The position numbers and the translations under genes were made by a program. 5,556 bases of DNA from an uncultured Clostridia bacterium (lineage in GTDB: Bacteria > Bacillota > Clostridia > RGIG6154): the NCBI GenBank assembly GCA_934457515.1, contig CAKSHV010000111.1:1-5556 (forward strand), in the 5' to 3' direction. Within the stretch, counting starts at the first letter, position 1. The number at the start of each line of letters is the position of its first letter. Below, in pieces: positions 1-5,556 of this stretch. A model generated the notes under the pieces. It searched no databases. It had not been told where the DNA came from and was given only the letters and a program-made list of their open reading frames with translations.

Positions 1-1
1 G

Positions 2-97
2 CACACCGCCGTTCAGGAGAAAAAACAGGATGTTCGCTATTTAAAGCCGGGCGAAACCGGTCTGTTTTGGCACAAAGCCGAATTTTTTATGGATTAA
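2..97 (+). CDS. C-terminal end of an unidentified protein (partial)
   Basis: An open frame enters from the left edge and stops at TAA (95-97), giving 31 residues that end in GLFWHKAEFFMD. The composition is protein-like (mixed charge, aromatic-rich end). The perfect hairpin terminator at 172-204, on the same strand, supports this as a real gene end. The tail is too short to assign a family, and I recognise no motif in it. A second plus-strand frame also stays open across this stretch, but it runs straight through the terminator, so it is less likely to be coding. The gene converges with the minus-strand cluster and need not be functionally linked to it. Confidence 0.6.
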   Translation, partial: HTAVQEKKQDVRYLKPGETGLFWHKAEFFMD

Positions 98-171
98 GAA
101 TGGTTAAAATACGGGGCGTTGGCAAACACCGTCCCCTACACTTTCAAAATGGAAAGTTCAAAACAAAACAC

Positions 172-204
172 AAAAAGCCGTATGCTGTCGCATACGGCTT
201 TTTT
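172..204. terminator. Bidirectional intrinsic terminator
   Basis: A perfect inverted repeat has arms 172-185 and 190-203 (AAAAAGCCGTATGC and its exact complement) around a 4-base TGTC loop. The GC-containing core (AGCCGTATGC) is flanked by an A-run on the left and six Ts on the right, so the RNA from either strand has a stem followed by a U-tract. It lies 74 bases past the plus-strand stop at 97 and one base beyond the minus-strand stop codon (206-208). It therefore serves as a shared terminator for the converging transcripts. Confidence 0.92.
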
Positions 205-205
205 C

Positions 206-721
206 TTATTTTTTCTTTTCAAGCAGCTGCACAATGCGCGCAATGCCGATAAACAAATTCCCCAAAACAATGCCCGAAACCCAGTAAATCAGCGCAATGC
301 CAATGTAAAACTTGGTCTGCACGTCTCCGAAAAAGGATACAGTGACTGTTCGTGTTCCCATATAACAACCCAAAACAATGCCCAAAACATAAAGCAAAAT
401 GCCCGTTATGAACAACACCGAGCCGACAATGCTTGAAGAAAACATATCTTTAAGCGAAAGTTTTGCCTTGCCCGCGGGCTTTTCATATTTTAAAATTTCG
501 GCATACTGCTCGGGCGTTGCCTTTGCGGGAACGCGCTTATAAAAACGAACCGCACCGGTGCGTGCGTCCACCTCCCGCTCCGAAAACTCTTCGGTTTGCT
601 CGCCGGTCGGGGAATACACCACATCATAAAGCCCAAGGCGCGACAAAAGTGCCTTTTGCTCTTCCATCGTTTCGGCATTTTTCTGCCGCCGTCTATACTC
701 TAAATAGTCCTGAACGTTCAT
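206..721 (-). CDS. Small membrane protein of unknown function, two transmembrane helices
   Basis: This 171-residue protein has a charged soluble N-terminal part (about residues 1-90, rich in Glu, Lys and Arg, with no recognisable motif). It is followed by two hydrophobic helices at about 97-119 and 137-161, and it ends in a lysine cluster (EKKK). Lys and Arg residues before helix 1 and after helix 2 suggest that both ends are cytoplasmic, with a short external loop of about 17 residues. There is no signal peptide and I do not recognise the family. The start ATG follows a purine-rich site (GGGAAG, 9 bases upstream). The gene begins 35 bases after the glycosidase stop with no terminator between, but it also has its own promoter (748-776). 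It is the last gene before the shared terminator. A link to the sugar or radical enzyme pathway is only positional. Confidence 0.8.
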   Translation of the reverse strand: MNVQDYLEYRRRQKNAETMEEQKALLSRLGLYDVVYSPTGEQTEEFSEREVDARTGAVRFYKRVPAKATPEQYAEILKYEKPAGKAKLSLKDMFSSSIVGSVLFITGILLYVLGIVLGCYMGTRTVTVSFFGDVQTKFYIGIALIYWVSGIVLGNLFIGIARIVQLLEKKK

Positions 722-747
722 TTAAAATCACTTCCCTTTCAGCGTTT

Positions 748-776
748 ATTTTATCACTAAATAAAGAAAAAGTCAA
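748..776 (-). promoter_or_regulatory. Promoter for the small membrane protein
   Basis: On the minus strand TTGACT (776-771) is followed after exactly 17 bases by TAAAAT (753-748). Each hexamer matches consensus at five of six positions, and a TG-n extended -10 element precedes the second. The predicted start of transcription is near 741, giving a leader of about 20 bases that holds the ribosome binding site. The -35 box and much of the spacer lie inside the last codons of the glycosidase gene. Confidence 0.65.
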
Positions 777-2370
777 CGCCGTCTTCGGGATACCAGTCAA
801 ATTTTACATGCTTTCCGTTTAAAAGCCAGTGCTCGGGCGCAGCATTTTCCATCCAGTCAAGCGGAATAAACGTGTCACTCTGCACGGAATTGATTCGGTA
901 TGCCTCTTCTATGTCTTTTCGTTCTTCCGCCGTCAGCACATCGGGATTGGGAGAAACAAAAAGAGGCGTTCCGCTGCATGCCACGGCTTTTAGCCACTGC
1001 TTGTTGTATTTATGGTCCATAATGCCCATAAAGCCGACGCAATCGGCATCGCCTTCATAAAACGCACCGTGGTGCAGCATTCGAAATGCAAGCGCGTTCA
1101 CACCGAATTTCACCATGCGGTGCCAATCCTTGCCGCTTGTGTCGTCGCCGGTTCGGTTCAGGTGAACCAGACCCGCCGCAAGATGCCCCATAACATTGCA
1201 GCCCAAAATCAAGGCTCTTCCCTTTGCGGCATTGTATATCGTTTCGTTTAAACCAAGAATAACCTCGGCAGTCGTTTTGCTGCGGTCAAAATAGCTCCAG
1301 CCGTCTTCCGCAAAGGGCGTTTCATATCTTTGAAAACCCCAGAAACCGATAGCGTCAAAGGTTGAAAAATCGTGCTTAATCAACTCAAATCCCCAGTCGC
1401 AGATCATATTTACCGTTTTTGCAACATATGCAAGTACAGCAGGATGTGACGGGTCTAAAAATCCTGCATCGCGGGCAAGCCGGAGCTCGGAATCGGCAGG
1501 GAAAACTTCAAAATTTTTATCCCGAAGGGGTCTGAACCATATGGCGGGGCGCACATTTTTGGATTTCACCTCGTCCGCAACCGCTTTCATATCCTGAAAT
1601 TTGCCTTCCCGCAGCACGTCCCACGGCGCGTCGCACGGGTTTTTCTGCCAGCCGTCATCCAAAACGGAATAAGGTCTGTTAGAAAGTCCCTCTGTCATTT
1701 CCGCCAAAAGGGACGCGTCCCGAACCGTTTCGGCATGGGACGTTTTGCCGTATGCATAGTACCAGTTGTTCGCGCCGTAAACCTTGTGACCGCACGAAAG
1801 AGGTGCGTCGCAAAGAGATTTATAAAATGCTTTCAATGCGGAAAATGCGCTGACTTCGCGGTAGTCTGCAAACAAAACGGTGCAAAGCTCTGCTTTTCTG
1901 CCGCCTAAAATCACGCCGCTTCCGCCGCAGCGAACATCAAGCCACAGTGTTACGCCGCATGTGTCATACTGCCAAAAGCACATGGCATGCGGGCGGACTT
2001 TCACGCCGAAACACGAAGTGTATCTGCCGGAAACATCCTCATTTAAATCCGAACCGTTCGACGCGGCACACACCCACGGCATGGTGCGCCAGGGCTCGAT
2101 GCCCCGCCACTCTATGTCGCCGTAGCTGCGCTCCCACACGTCGCCGTATACCTTAACATCTTCATTTCTCTTTTCATTTTCGGCAAAATTCCACCGAAGC
2201 TTTATGTAGCGCATGGGCGTTTTATCCGCCGAAAGAGATACTTTAAGCACGCCGTCTGCAAGCAAAAGTTCAATTCTCACATCATCTTTTGCAATTTCTT
2301 TTGCGCATTTTGCATCAAACGACACATTTTCGCCGTACGCTGCAATGTAATCCGGATACCTTATATTCAT
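757..2370 (-). CDS. GH36-like alpha-galactosidase (clan GH-D glycosidase), cytoplasmic
   Basis: This 537-residue protein probably hydrolyses alpha-galactosides or related glycosides with retention. Residues 1-190 look like an N-terminal beta-rich domain. The catalytic barrel starts at GANNWYYAYG (199-208), typical of GH36/GH27 enzymes, and continues with LDDGW (237-241) and RPAIWFRPL (274-282). IKHD (331-334) gives D334 as nucleophile by analogy with the family's K-x-D strand. RTGDD (406-410) gives D410 as acid/base candidate by analogy with the R-x-x-x-D arrangement of clan D. It has no signal peptide and many cysteines, which fits a reducing cytoplasm and intracellular hydrolysis. It is shorter than classical GH36 enzymes (about 700 residues), mainly in its flanking beta domains. 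ATG at 2370 follows AGAGGG by 7 bases. It lies 69 bases downstream of the radical enzyme gene and has its own promoter. The exact glycoside specificity is unknown; alpha-N-acetylgalactosaminidase or another clan D activity is possible. Confidence 0.85.
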   Translation of the reverse strand: MNIRYPDYIAAYGENVSFDAKCAKEIAKDDVRIELLLADGVLKVSLSADKTPMRYIKLRWNFAENEKRNEDVKVYGDVWERSYGDIEWRGIEPWRTMPWVCAASNGSDLNEDVSGRYTSCFGVKVRPHAMCFWQYDTCGVTLWLDVRCGGSGVILGGRKAELCTVLFADYREVSAFSALKAFYKSLCDAPLSCGHKVYGANNWYYAYGKTSHAETVRDASLLAEMTEGLSNRPYSVLDDGWQKNPCDAPWDVLREGKFQDMKAVADEVKSKNVRPAIWFRPLRDKNFEVFPADSELRLARDAGFLDPSHPAVLAYVAKTVNMICDWGFELIKHDFSTFDAIGFWGFQRYETPFAEDGWSYFDRSKTTAEVILGLNETIYNAAKGRALILGCNVMGHLAAGLVHLNRTGDDTSGKDWHRMVKFGVNALAFRMLHHGAFYEGDADCVGFMGIMDHKYNKQWLKAVACSGTPLFVSPNPDVLTAEERKDIEEAYRINSVQSDTFIPLDWMENAAPEHWLLNGKHVKFDWYPEDGVDFFFI

Positions 2371-2388
2371 ACAATTTCCCTCTTTAAG

Positions 2389-2416
2389 CCATATTTTAAA
2401 ACAATTGTACCATATT
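2389..2416. repeat. Possible operator: CCATATT direct repeat, 21-bp period
   Basis: CCATATT occurs at 2389-2395 and again at 2410-2416, offset by 21 bases (two helical turns). The pair brackets the -10 box and predicted start site of the glycosidase promoter. AraC-type regulators often bind tandem sites about 21 bp apart. The repeat is short and AT-rich, so chance is a serious alternative. Confidence 0.2.
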
Positions 2417-2432
2417 CCATACCCGATGTCAA
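2404..2432 (-). promoter_or_regulatory. Promoter for the GH36-like gene
   Basis: On the minus strand a perfect TTGACA (2432-2427) and TACAAT (2409-2404, five of six) are separated by 17 bases. The predicted transcription start near 2397 gives a leader of about 27 bases carrying AGAGGG ahead of the ATG at 2370. The boxes lie in the 69-base gap after the radical enzyme stop codon. I see no terminator hairpin in that gap, so read-through from upstream would add to this internal start. Confidence 0.75.
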
Positions 2433-2439
2433 TGAACGA

Positions 2440-4413
2440 TTATGCAAATTCGGTGCGGGCAATAATGTGGTTTTGAAATTTCACATCCAGTTCATTAAAA
2501 TAGCCGCTCCAGCCCCACACGCGAACAATTAAATTGGGATATTTTTCGGGGTGCTTTTGTGCGTCTAATAATGTATCGCGGTTGACCGAATTGATTTGCA
2601 GCTCGTGCCCGCCCCGCTCTATAAATTTGGAAACAAGCATGGCGGTTTTCTTAATTCCCACATCGTTTTTTAAAACCGTGTCGTGCACCTCAAGCGTCAG
2701 CGGTCCGCCGTTTATAGTCTTTTTCAAATCGAATTTGGTGAAGGACATGACAACTGACAAAATGCCGTTTGCGTTTGCCTCGAGGGACGGCGAAAAGCTC
2801 GAGCCGTACGGTGCGCCTTTCTTTCTGCCGTCTGCCGTGGCAGGACAAGCCTCGCCTTTATAAACATACTCCATCGCGCTGCCCGTCCCTGCGCGCCAAA
2901 CACCGCCTTTATGCGTATCTTTATTATTCAAATTGTCTGAAAATGTCTGCATCAAATCGCACGCAATGCGGTCTGCACGGTCATCATTCTGCCCCATTTT
3001 CGGACAGGAAAGCAATTTGTTTCGAAGGATTTCAAACCCTTCAAAATTGCACTCGAGCGCATGTATCAATTCTTCTTTTTCGACCGATTTTTCATCATAA
3101 ATCACCTGCTGCACCGCCGCCAGAGAGTCTGTCGCTGTGGAAATGCCCGCACCGTGACAGCCGAAATTAAAGTATTTCGCACCGCCGTTAAATGCGTCGG
3201 TCAGCGATTCGATGCACCCGTCCACAAATAAAGATTCAAACGGATTCACGCCGAAAGTCTCATTTTCCGCAGAACGAATAATTTCCTCACAGTTTTCTTC
3301 AATTGCCGCTTTTACGCTCTTCATTAAATCGTCAAAAACAGCCGACTTGAGTAGATTATCGCGGATTGCCTTGCCCACAACAAACGGAAAATCAAAGGTC
3401 CTTATATTCGGCACATCTGCCGCCGCACCCGATACGATAAATTCCCAGCACGCTGCAACGCCGTAGTTTTCGGCATCAGACGGCGCATATCCCAGTGAAA
3501 TAAGTCCCGGGACAACCACGTCGTCGTTTAAATACTGCGGAAATCCAAGGCCTTTTTTGGTCAGCCGCGTTGCGAATTCATACCGCTTAATCGGCGTATT
3601 TTTGCTGACACGCAAATTGATTTTCGGATCAATCACCGAAAGTTCCAGCGAGGCGTTCATACACGCCTCGGACAGGTCGTTATACATGTCTTTACCGTTC
3701 AAATCATAGCCGCCCAGCACCATGCTCTGTCCATCGTCGCCAACCTGAATTCCGCGGTACAGCTTAACATCGTAATTTAAAGACAGGAAAAATTCCTCAA
3801 CCGTTTCAAACAGCGTTTCTTTTGAAATGCCCTTGTCCAAATCGGACTTGTAAAACGGATACATGTACCGGTCAAACCGTCCGAGCGTTACGTGCTGCAT
3901 GCCGCCGATTCTAAGCATGTATATGCAAAATTTTAAGAAAACGCATGCCTCGTAAAACGTTGTTGCACCCTGCTTCGGAACGCGCTCAAGGGCGTGATAC
4001 AAAGCGGGGCACTTGTCTTTCGCAAATGCTCTGTACCGCTCGGCAAAGTTTAAGCTTTCGTCTATGCAGGAAAGCATGGCAGAGCCGAATGCTTTCTTTT
4101 CTTCCGAATTCGTGCGGCACATGCTCTCCTTAACGTTCTCCGCCGTTTTTAAAAGTCCGTCGTTTAAAATCCGCCCGTAATTCGGAATGAAATTGCCCCG
4201 GTCGCCGTCCGCAACAGCGCGCACGCTGCGGTTAAAGCCGATGGTGTCCCCCACGTACAAAACAGGCGTTTCCCTTTGAAGAAAGTCCGTGAAAAATTGA
4301 ACCTTTTCGCGCACATTGTCCGTTTTCACATTTTCCCACGGAATTTCTTCTTTCTGCTCTGTTTTTCGTTTCTCAAGCAAAAATTCGTATAATTTTTTGA
4401 TTCTTTCGGTCAT
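2440..4413 (-). CDS. Glycyl radical enzyme (PFL-like superfamily), substrate unassigned
   Basis: This 657-residue enzyme belongs to the pyruvate formate-lyase superfamily, which uses a backbone glycyl radical to generate a cysteine thiyl radical. Family landmarks appear in order: GRFDRYMYPFY (178-188), the active-site loop GVAACWEFI (318-326) with C322, GQNDDRADRIA (474-484), ATADGRKKGAP (525-535), GGHELQINSV (601-610), and the radical loop RVWGWS (631-636) with G634. Glu324 sits two residues after the cysteine, as in the C-x-E loop of glycerol dehydratase, choline TMA-lyase and hydroxyphenylacetate decarboxylase. PFL itself has adjacent cysteines, so a dehydratase, lyase or decarboxylase-type reaction is more likely than pyruvate cleavage. 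Trp at 323, 633 and 635 is unusual to my eye. It is about 100-200 residues shorter than typical members, yet both ends look intact. It is coupled to the activase gene 12 bases upstream. Confidence 0.93.
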   Translation of the reverse strand: MTERIKKLYEFLLEKRKTEQKEEIPWENVKTDNVREKVQFFTDFLQRETPVLYVGDTIGFNRSVRAVADGDRGNFIPNYGRILNDGLLKTAENVKESMCRTNSEEKKAFGSAMLSCIDESLNFAERYRAFAKDKCPALYHALERVPKQGATTFYEACVFLKFCIYMLRIGGMQHVTLGRFDRYMYPFYKSDLDKGISKETLFETVEEFFLSLNYDVKLYRGIQVGDDGQSMVLGGYDLNGKDMYNDLSEACMNASLELSVIDPKINLRVSKNTPIKRYEFATRLTKKGLGFPQYLNDDVVVPGLISLGYAPSDAENYGVAACWEFIVSGAAADVPNIRTFDFPFVVGKAIRDNLLKSAVFDDLMKSVKAAIEENCEEIIRSAENETFGVNPFESLFVDGCIESLTDAFNGGAKYFNFGCHGAGISTATDSLAAVQQVIYDEKSVEKEELIHALECNFEGFEILRNKLLSCPKMGQNDDRADRIACDLMQTFSDNLNNKDTHKGGVWRAGTGSAMEYVYKGEACPATADGRKKGAPYGSSFSPSLEANANGILSVVMSFTKFDLKKTINGGPLTLEVHDTVLKNDVGIKKTAMLVSKFIERGGHELQINSVNRDTLLDAQKHPEKYPNLIVRVWGWSGYFNELDVKFQNHIIARTEFA

Positions 4414-4421
4414 TTTTACAC

Positions 4422-4426
4422 CCTCC
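4422..4426 (-). promoter_or_regulatory. Ribosome binding site of the glycyl radical enzyme, overlapping the activase stop
   Basis: GGAGG on the minus strand lies 8 bases before the ATG at 4413, and its first G is the last base of the activase TAG stop (4428-4426). Ribosomes ending translation of the activase therefore sit on the next gene's initiation site. This fits coupled production of enzyme and activase. Confidence 0.85.
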
Positions 4427-5262
4427 TACAGCACTCTAATTTTGATATTAAATCGGCTCCAGATATCTTCCCGCACCCGAACGGGAACCGAATCGTTAAA
4501 GTCGGGGCGAAAGATTCTGCCCGTCATTTTATACTTTCCGCCCGCCATTTTGTTATAAGGCAAAAGCTCGGCATACCGCACCTTGTTTTTTAAAAGAAAT
4601 GAACAGATATCCTTTATATTTTCCTTTGTATCGGTCGCGCCCGGAATCAGCGGAACACGCACAACAAAAGGCTTTCCGCTGCTTGACAGTGTTTTAAAAT
4701 TGGCTAAAATATTTTGATTTGACGCACCGACATATTTTTTATGCGCGCTCTCGTTTATGAGCTTAATATCATATAAAAAATAATCCGCAACAGACAATAT
4801 TTTCTTAAAATCTTCCGGTTCTGCAAATCCGGAGGTTTGCACCGCCGTGTGCAGTTTTCCTTTAAAACATTTTAAGCAAGACAGCAAAAAATCCGTTTGG
4901 GCAAGCGGTTCGCCGCCCGAAAACGTAACGCCCGAAAGGATATCTTTGTTTTTCACAACCTCATTGAAAATTTCCTCCGCCGTCTGCTCTCTGCCGCACA
5001 CCCGCAAAAGATGTTCAGGACAGTTTTTAACACTCTCTGAGGTATACTTCATCTCGCCGTTTTCTTGCACTGCCGCTCTTTCACAGGCGCCGCACCCCCT
5101 GCATCCGTTCGGACTGCGCACAATTTCCGGTTGAAATTTTTGTCCCTCCGGATTGTGACACCACGAACAATGCAGCGGACAGCCCTTTAAAAACACGCTT
5201 GTGCGAATCCCGGGTCCGTCATAAACTGAAAATTCCTGTACCGAAAAAACTGTTCCTTTCAT
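4426..5262 (-). CDS. Glycyl radical enzyme activating enzyme (radical SAM)
   Basis: This 278-residue activase uses SAM and a [4Fe-4S] cluster to abstract hydrogen from the partner's glycine (predicted G634). Motifs seen: YDGPGIRTS (14-22); the radical SAM cluster motif C-x3-C-x2-C at C28, C32 and C35; SGGEP (115-119) for SAM binding; and DIK (165-167), all typical of PFL-type activases. An inserted ferredoxin-like segment has C54, C57, C60 and C81-Pro, enough for one extra cluster, where many non-PFL activases carry two. The start at 5262 is chosen because a near-ideal ribosome binding site (5267-5276) and the promoter lie just upstream. The frame stays open for 34 more codons to 5364, but that would swallow the promoter. 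The partner gene lies 12 bases downstream. Confidence 0.94.
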   Translation of the reverse strand: MKGTVFSVQEFSVYDGPGIRTSVFLKGCPLHCSWCHNPEGQKFQPEIVRSPNGCRGCGACERAAVQENGEMKYTSESVKNCPEHLLRVCGREQTAEEIFNEVVKNKDILSGVTFSGGEPLAQTDFLLSCLKCFKGKLHTAVQTSGFAEPEDFKKILSVADYFLYDIKLINESAHKKYVGASNQNILANFKTLSSSGKPFVVRVPLIPGATDTKENIKDICSFLLKNKVRYAELLPYNKMAGGKYKMTGRIFRPDFNDSVPVRVREDIWSRFNIKIRVL

Positions 5263-5266
5263 ATGC

Positions 5267-5276
5267 TCACCCCCCT
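5267..5276 (-). promoter_or_regulatory. Ribosome binding site deciding the activase start
   Basis: The minus strand reads AGGGGGGTGA, close to the AAGGAGGTGA complement of the 16S rRNA tail, and ends 4 bases before the ATG at 5262. It selects this ATG over in-frame ATGs at 5286 and 5364. The run of six Gs, preceded by five As, is unusual. Confidence 0.8.
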
Positions 5277-5284
5277 TTTTCTCC

Positions 5285-5313
5285 ATTGTAGCAATTTTAA
5301 CTTGACAGTGCAA
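5285..5313 (-). promoter_or_regulatory. Promoter for the activase and radical enzyme operon
   Basis: On the minus strand TTGCAC (5313-5308, a weak -35) is followed after 17 bases by TACAAT (5290-5285), preceded by a TG-C extended -10. The predicted start near 5278 leaves a leader of about 16 bases holding the ribosome binding site. The poor -35 box suggests dependence on an activator, which fits an AraC-type regulator encoded next door. Confidence 0.62.
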
Positions 5314-5330
5314 GAATTTAGTTATATACT
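5302..5330 (+). promoter_or_regulatory. Promoter for the AraC-type regulator gene
   Basis: A perfect TTGACA (5302-5307), a 17-base spacer and TATACT (5325-5330, five of six) form a strong plus-strand promoter. The predicted start is near 5337, giving a leader of about 29 bases. Its -35 box directly abuts the -35 box of the divergent operon promoter (5308-5313), so the two polymerase sites overlap and should compete. Confidence 0.75.
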
Positions 5331-5346
5331 TATAGACAAAAGTTAT
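5320..5346. repeat. Possible operator: AGTTAT direct repeat, 21-bp period
   Basis: AGTTAT occurs at 5320-5325 and at 5341-5346, a 21-base offset typical of paired AraC-family half-sites. The copies cover the -10 box edge and the region just after the predicted start of the regulator gene, a position that would suit autorepression. Only six bases match in an AT-rich stretch, so this is weak. Confidence 0.18.
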
Positions 5347-5365
5347 GATAAAAAAGGAGCGCAAT

Positions 5366-5556
5366 ATGATATTATATCAAATGCACAACTCAAAGGGCGA
5401 TTTTAACTACAACGCCAATCTGTACCGCGACATACACTGGATTCCGCATCTGCACAAAAATTTTGAGCTTTTGTTTGCCTGCCGCGGCAAAACCGAGGTT
5501 ACGGTCGGAAGCAAAACCGTTTCAATAGACGAAAACACCGCGTTTCTCATTTTTCC
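5366..5556 (+). CDS. AraC-family transcriptional regulator, N-terminal sensing domain (partial)
   Basis: The first 63 residues of a gene that leaves the window on the right. HWIPHLHKNFELLFACRG is followed by TVGSKTVSIDENTAFLIF. This is the cupin-like start of AraC-family sensors: a paired-His HxH segment followed by a small beta barrel that binds the effector, often a sugar. The DNA-binding helix-turn-helix domain would lie beyond the window, so the family call rests on the sensor half only. ATG at 5366 follows AAGGAG (5354-5359) by 6 bases and sits about 29 bases after a strong predicted start site. It is divergent from the activase and radical enzyme operon, with back-to-back promoters in the 103-base gap. 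This suggests it is their local regulator; that role is inference. Confidence 0.8.
   Translation, partial: MILYQMHNSKGDFNYNANLYRDIHWIPHLHKNFELLFACRGKTEVTVGSKTVSIDENTAFLIF

Noticed and set aside
113..136. Imperfect hairpin GGGGCG...CGTCCCC after the first stop codon
   Set aside because: The stem has a bulge and a mismatch and no T-tract follows, so it is not a convincing terminator or structured RNA. The nearby ACTTTC/GAAAGT pair (140-157) also lacks a T-tract.
67..252. Plus-strand frame of 61 codons crossing the terminator
   Set aside because: It runs through the perfect hairpin and into the minus-strand membrane protein gene; the competing frame ending at 97 is more protein-like.
2440..4413. 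True pyruvate formate-lyase (pflB)
   Set aside because: PFL has two adjacent active-site cysteines and about 760 residues; this protein has a single C322 in a C-x-E loop and is shorter.
5301..5314. CTTG-N6-CAAG dyad as a repressor operator
   Set aside because: The symmetry is fully accounted for by two inverted -35 boxes meeting at 5307/5308, and it does not extend into the flanks.
5263..5364. Extended activase start at 5364 adding 34 residues (MRSFFIIT...)
   Set aside because: This stretch contains both divergent promoters and lacks a good ribosome binding site for the distal ATG. The family-typical N-terminus and a strong binding site point to 5262.
1..5556. CRISPR array, insertion sequence, tRNA or rRNA genes
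   Set aside because: No regularly spaced repeats, no transposase-like frame or terminal inverted repeats, and no tRNA-like or rRNA-like stretch was seen; the window is almost fully occupied by the genes listed.

Overview
The window looks like chromosomal DNA from an anaerobic, probably gut-type Firmicute (Clostridia-like). The reasons are an oxygen-sensitive glycyl radical enzyme with its activase, strong purine-rich ribosome binding sites, textbook sigma-A type promoters with 17-bp spacers, and moderate GC content with tightly packed genes. This placement is an inference; no marker gene is present.

Layout: the last 31 codons of an unidentified plus-strand gene end at 97. A perfect 14-bp hairpin (172-204), flanked by an A-run and a T-run, closes that gene and also the minus-strand genes arriving from the right. 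Four minus-strand genes then follow, read from right to left: a radical-SAM glycyl radical activase (5262-4426), a compact glycyl radical enzyme of unassigned function (4413-2440), a cytoplasmic GH36-like alpha-galactosidase (2370-757) and a small two-helix membrane protein of unknown function (721-206). On the far right an AraC-type regulator starts on the plus strand at 5366 and runs off the window.

The activase and radical enzyme are translationally coupled: the enzyme's Shine-Dalgarno sequence overlaps the activase stop codon. They start from a promoter whose -35 box directly abuts the -35 box of the divergent AraC-type gene, so the regulator is well placed to control both directions. No terminator is visible between the minus-strand genes, yet the glycosidase and the membrane protein each have an additional good promoter of their own. 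The set can therefore be read as one read-through unit with internal promoters.

The most interesting part is the radical enzyme. It is short for its family (657 residues), has a Cys-Trp-Glu active-site loop in place of the usual Cys-Val-Glu, and has a Gly-Trp radical loop in place of Gly-Tyr. Its activase carries cysteines for only one auxiliary iron-sulfur cluster, where many non-PFL activases have two. Together with the alpha-galactosidase and AraC-type regulator, this suggests an inducible anaerobic pathway for a galactoside-derived or sugar-like compound. The substrate cannot be named from sequence alone.
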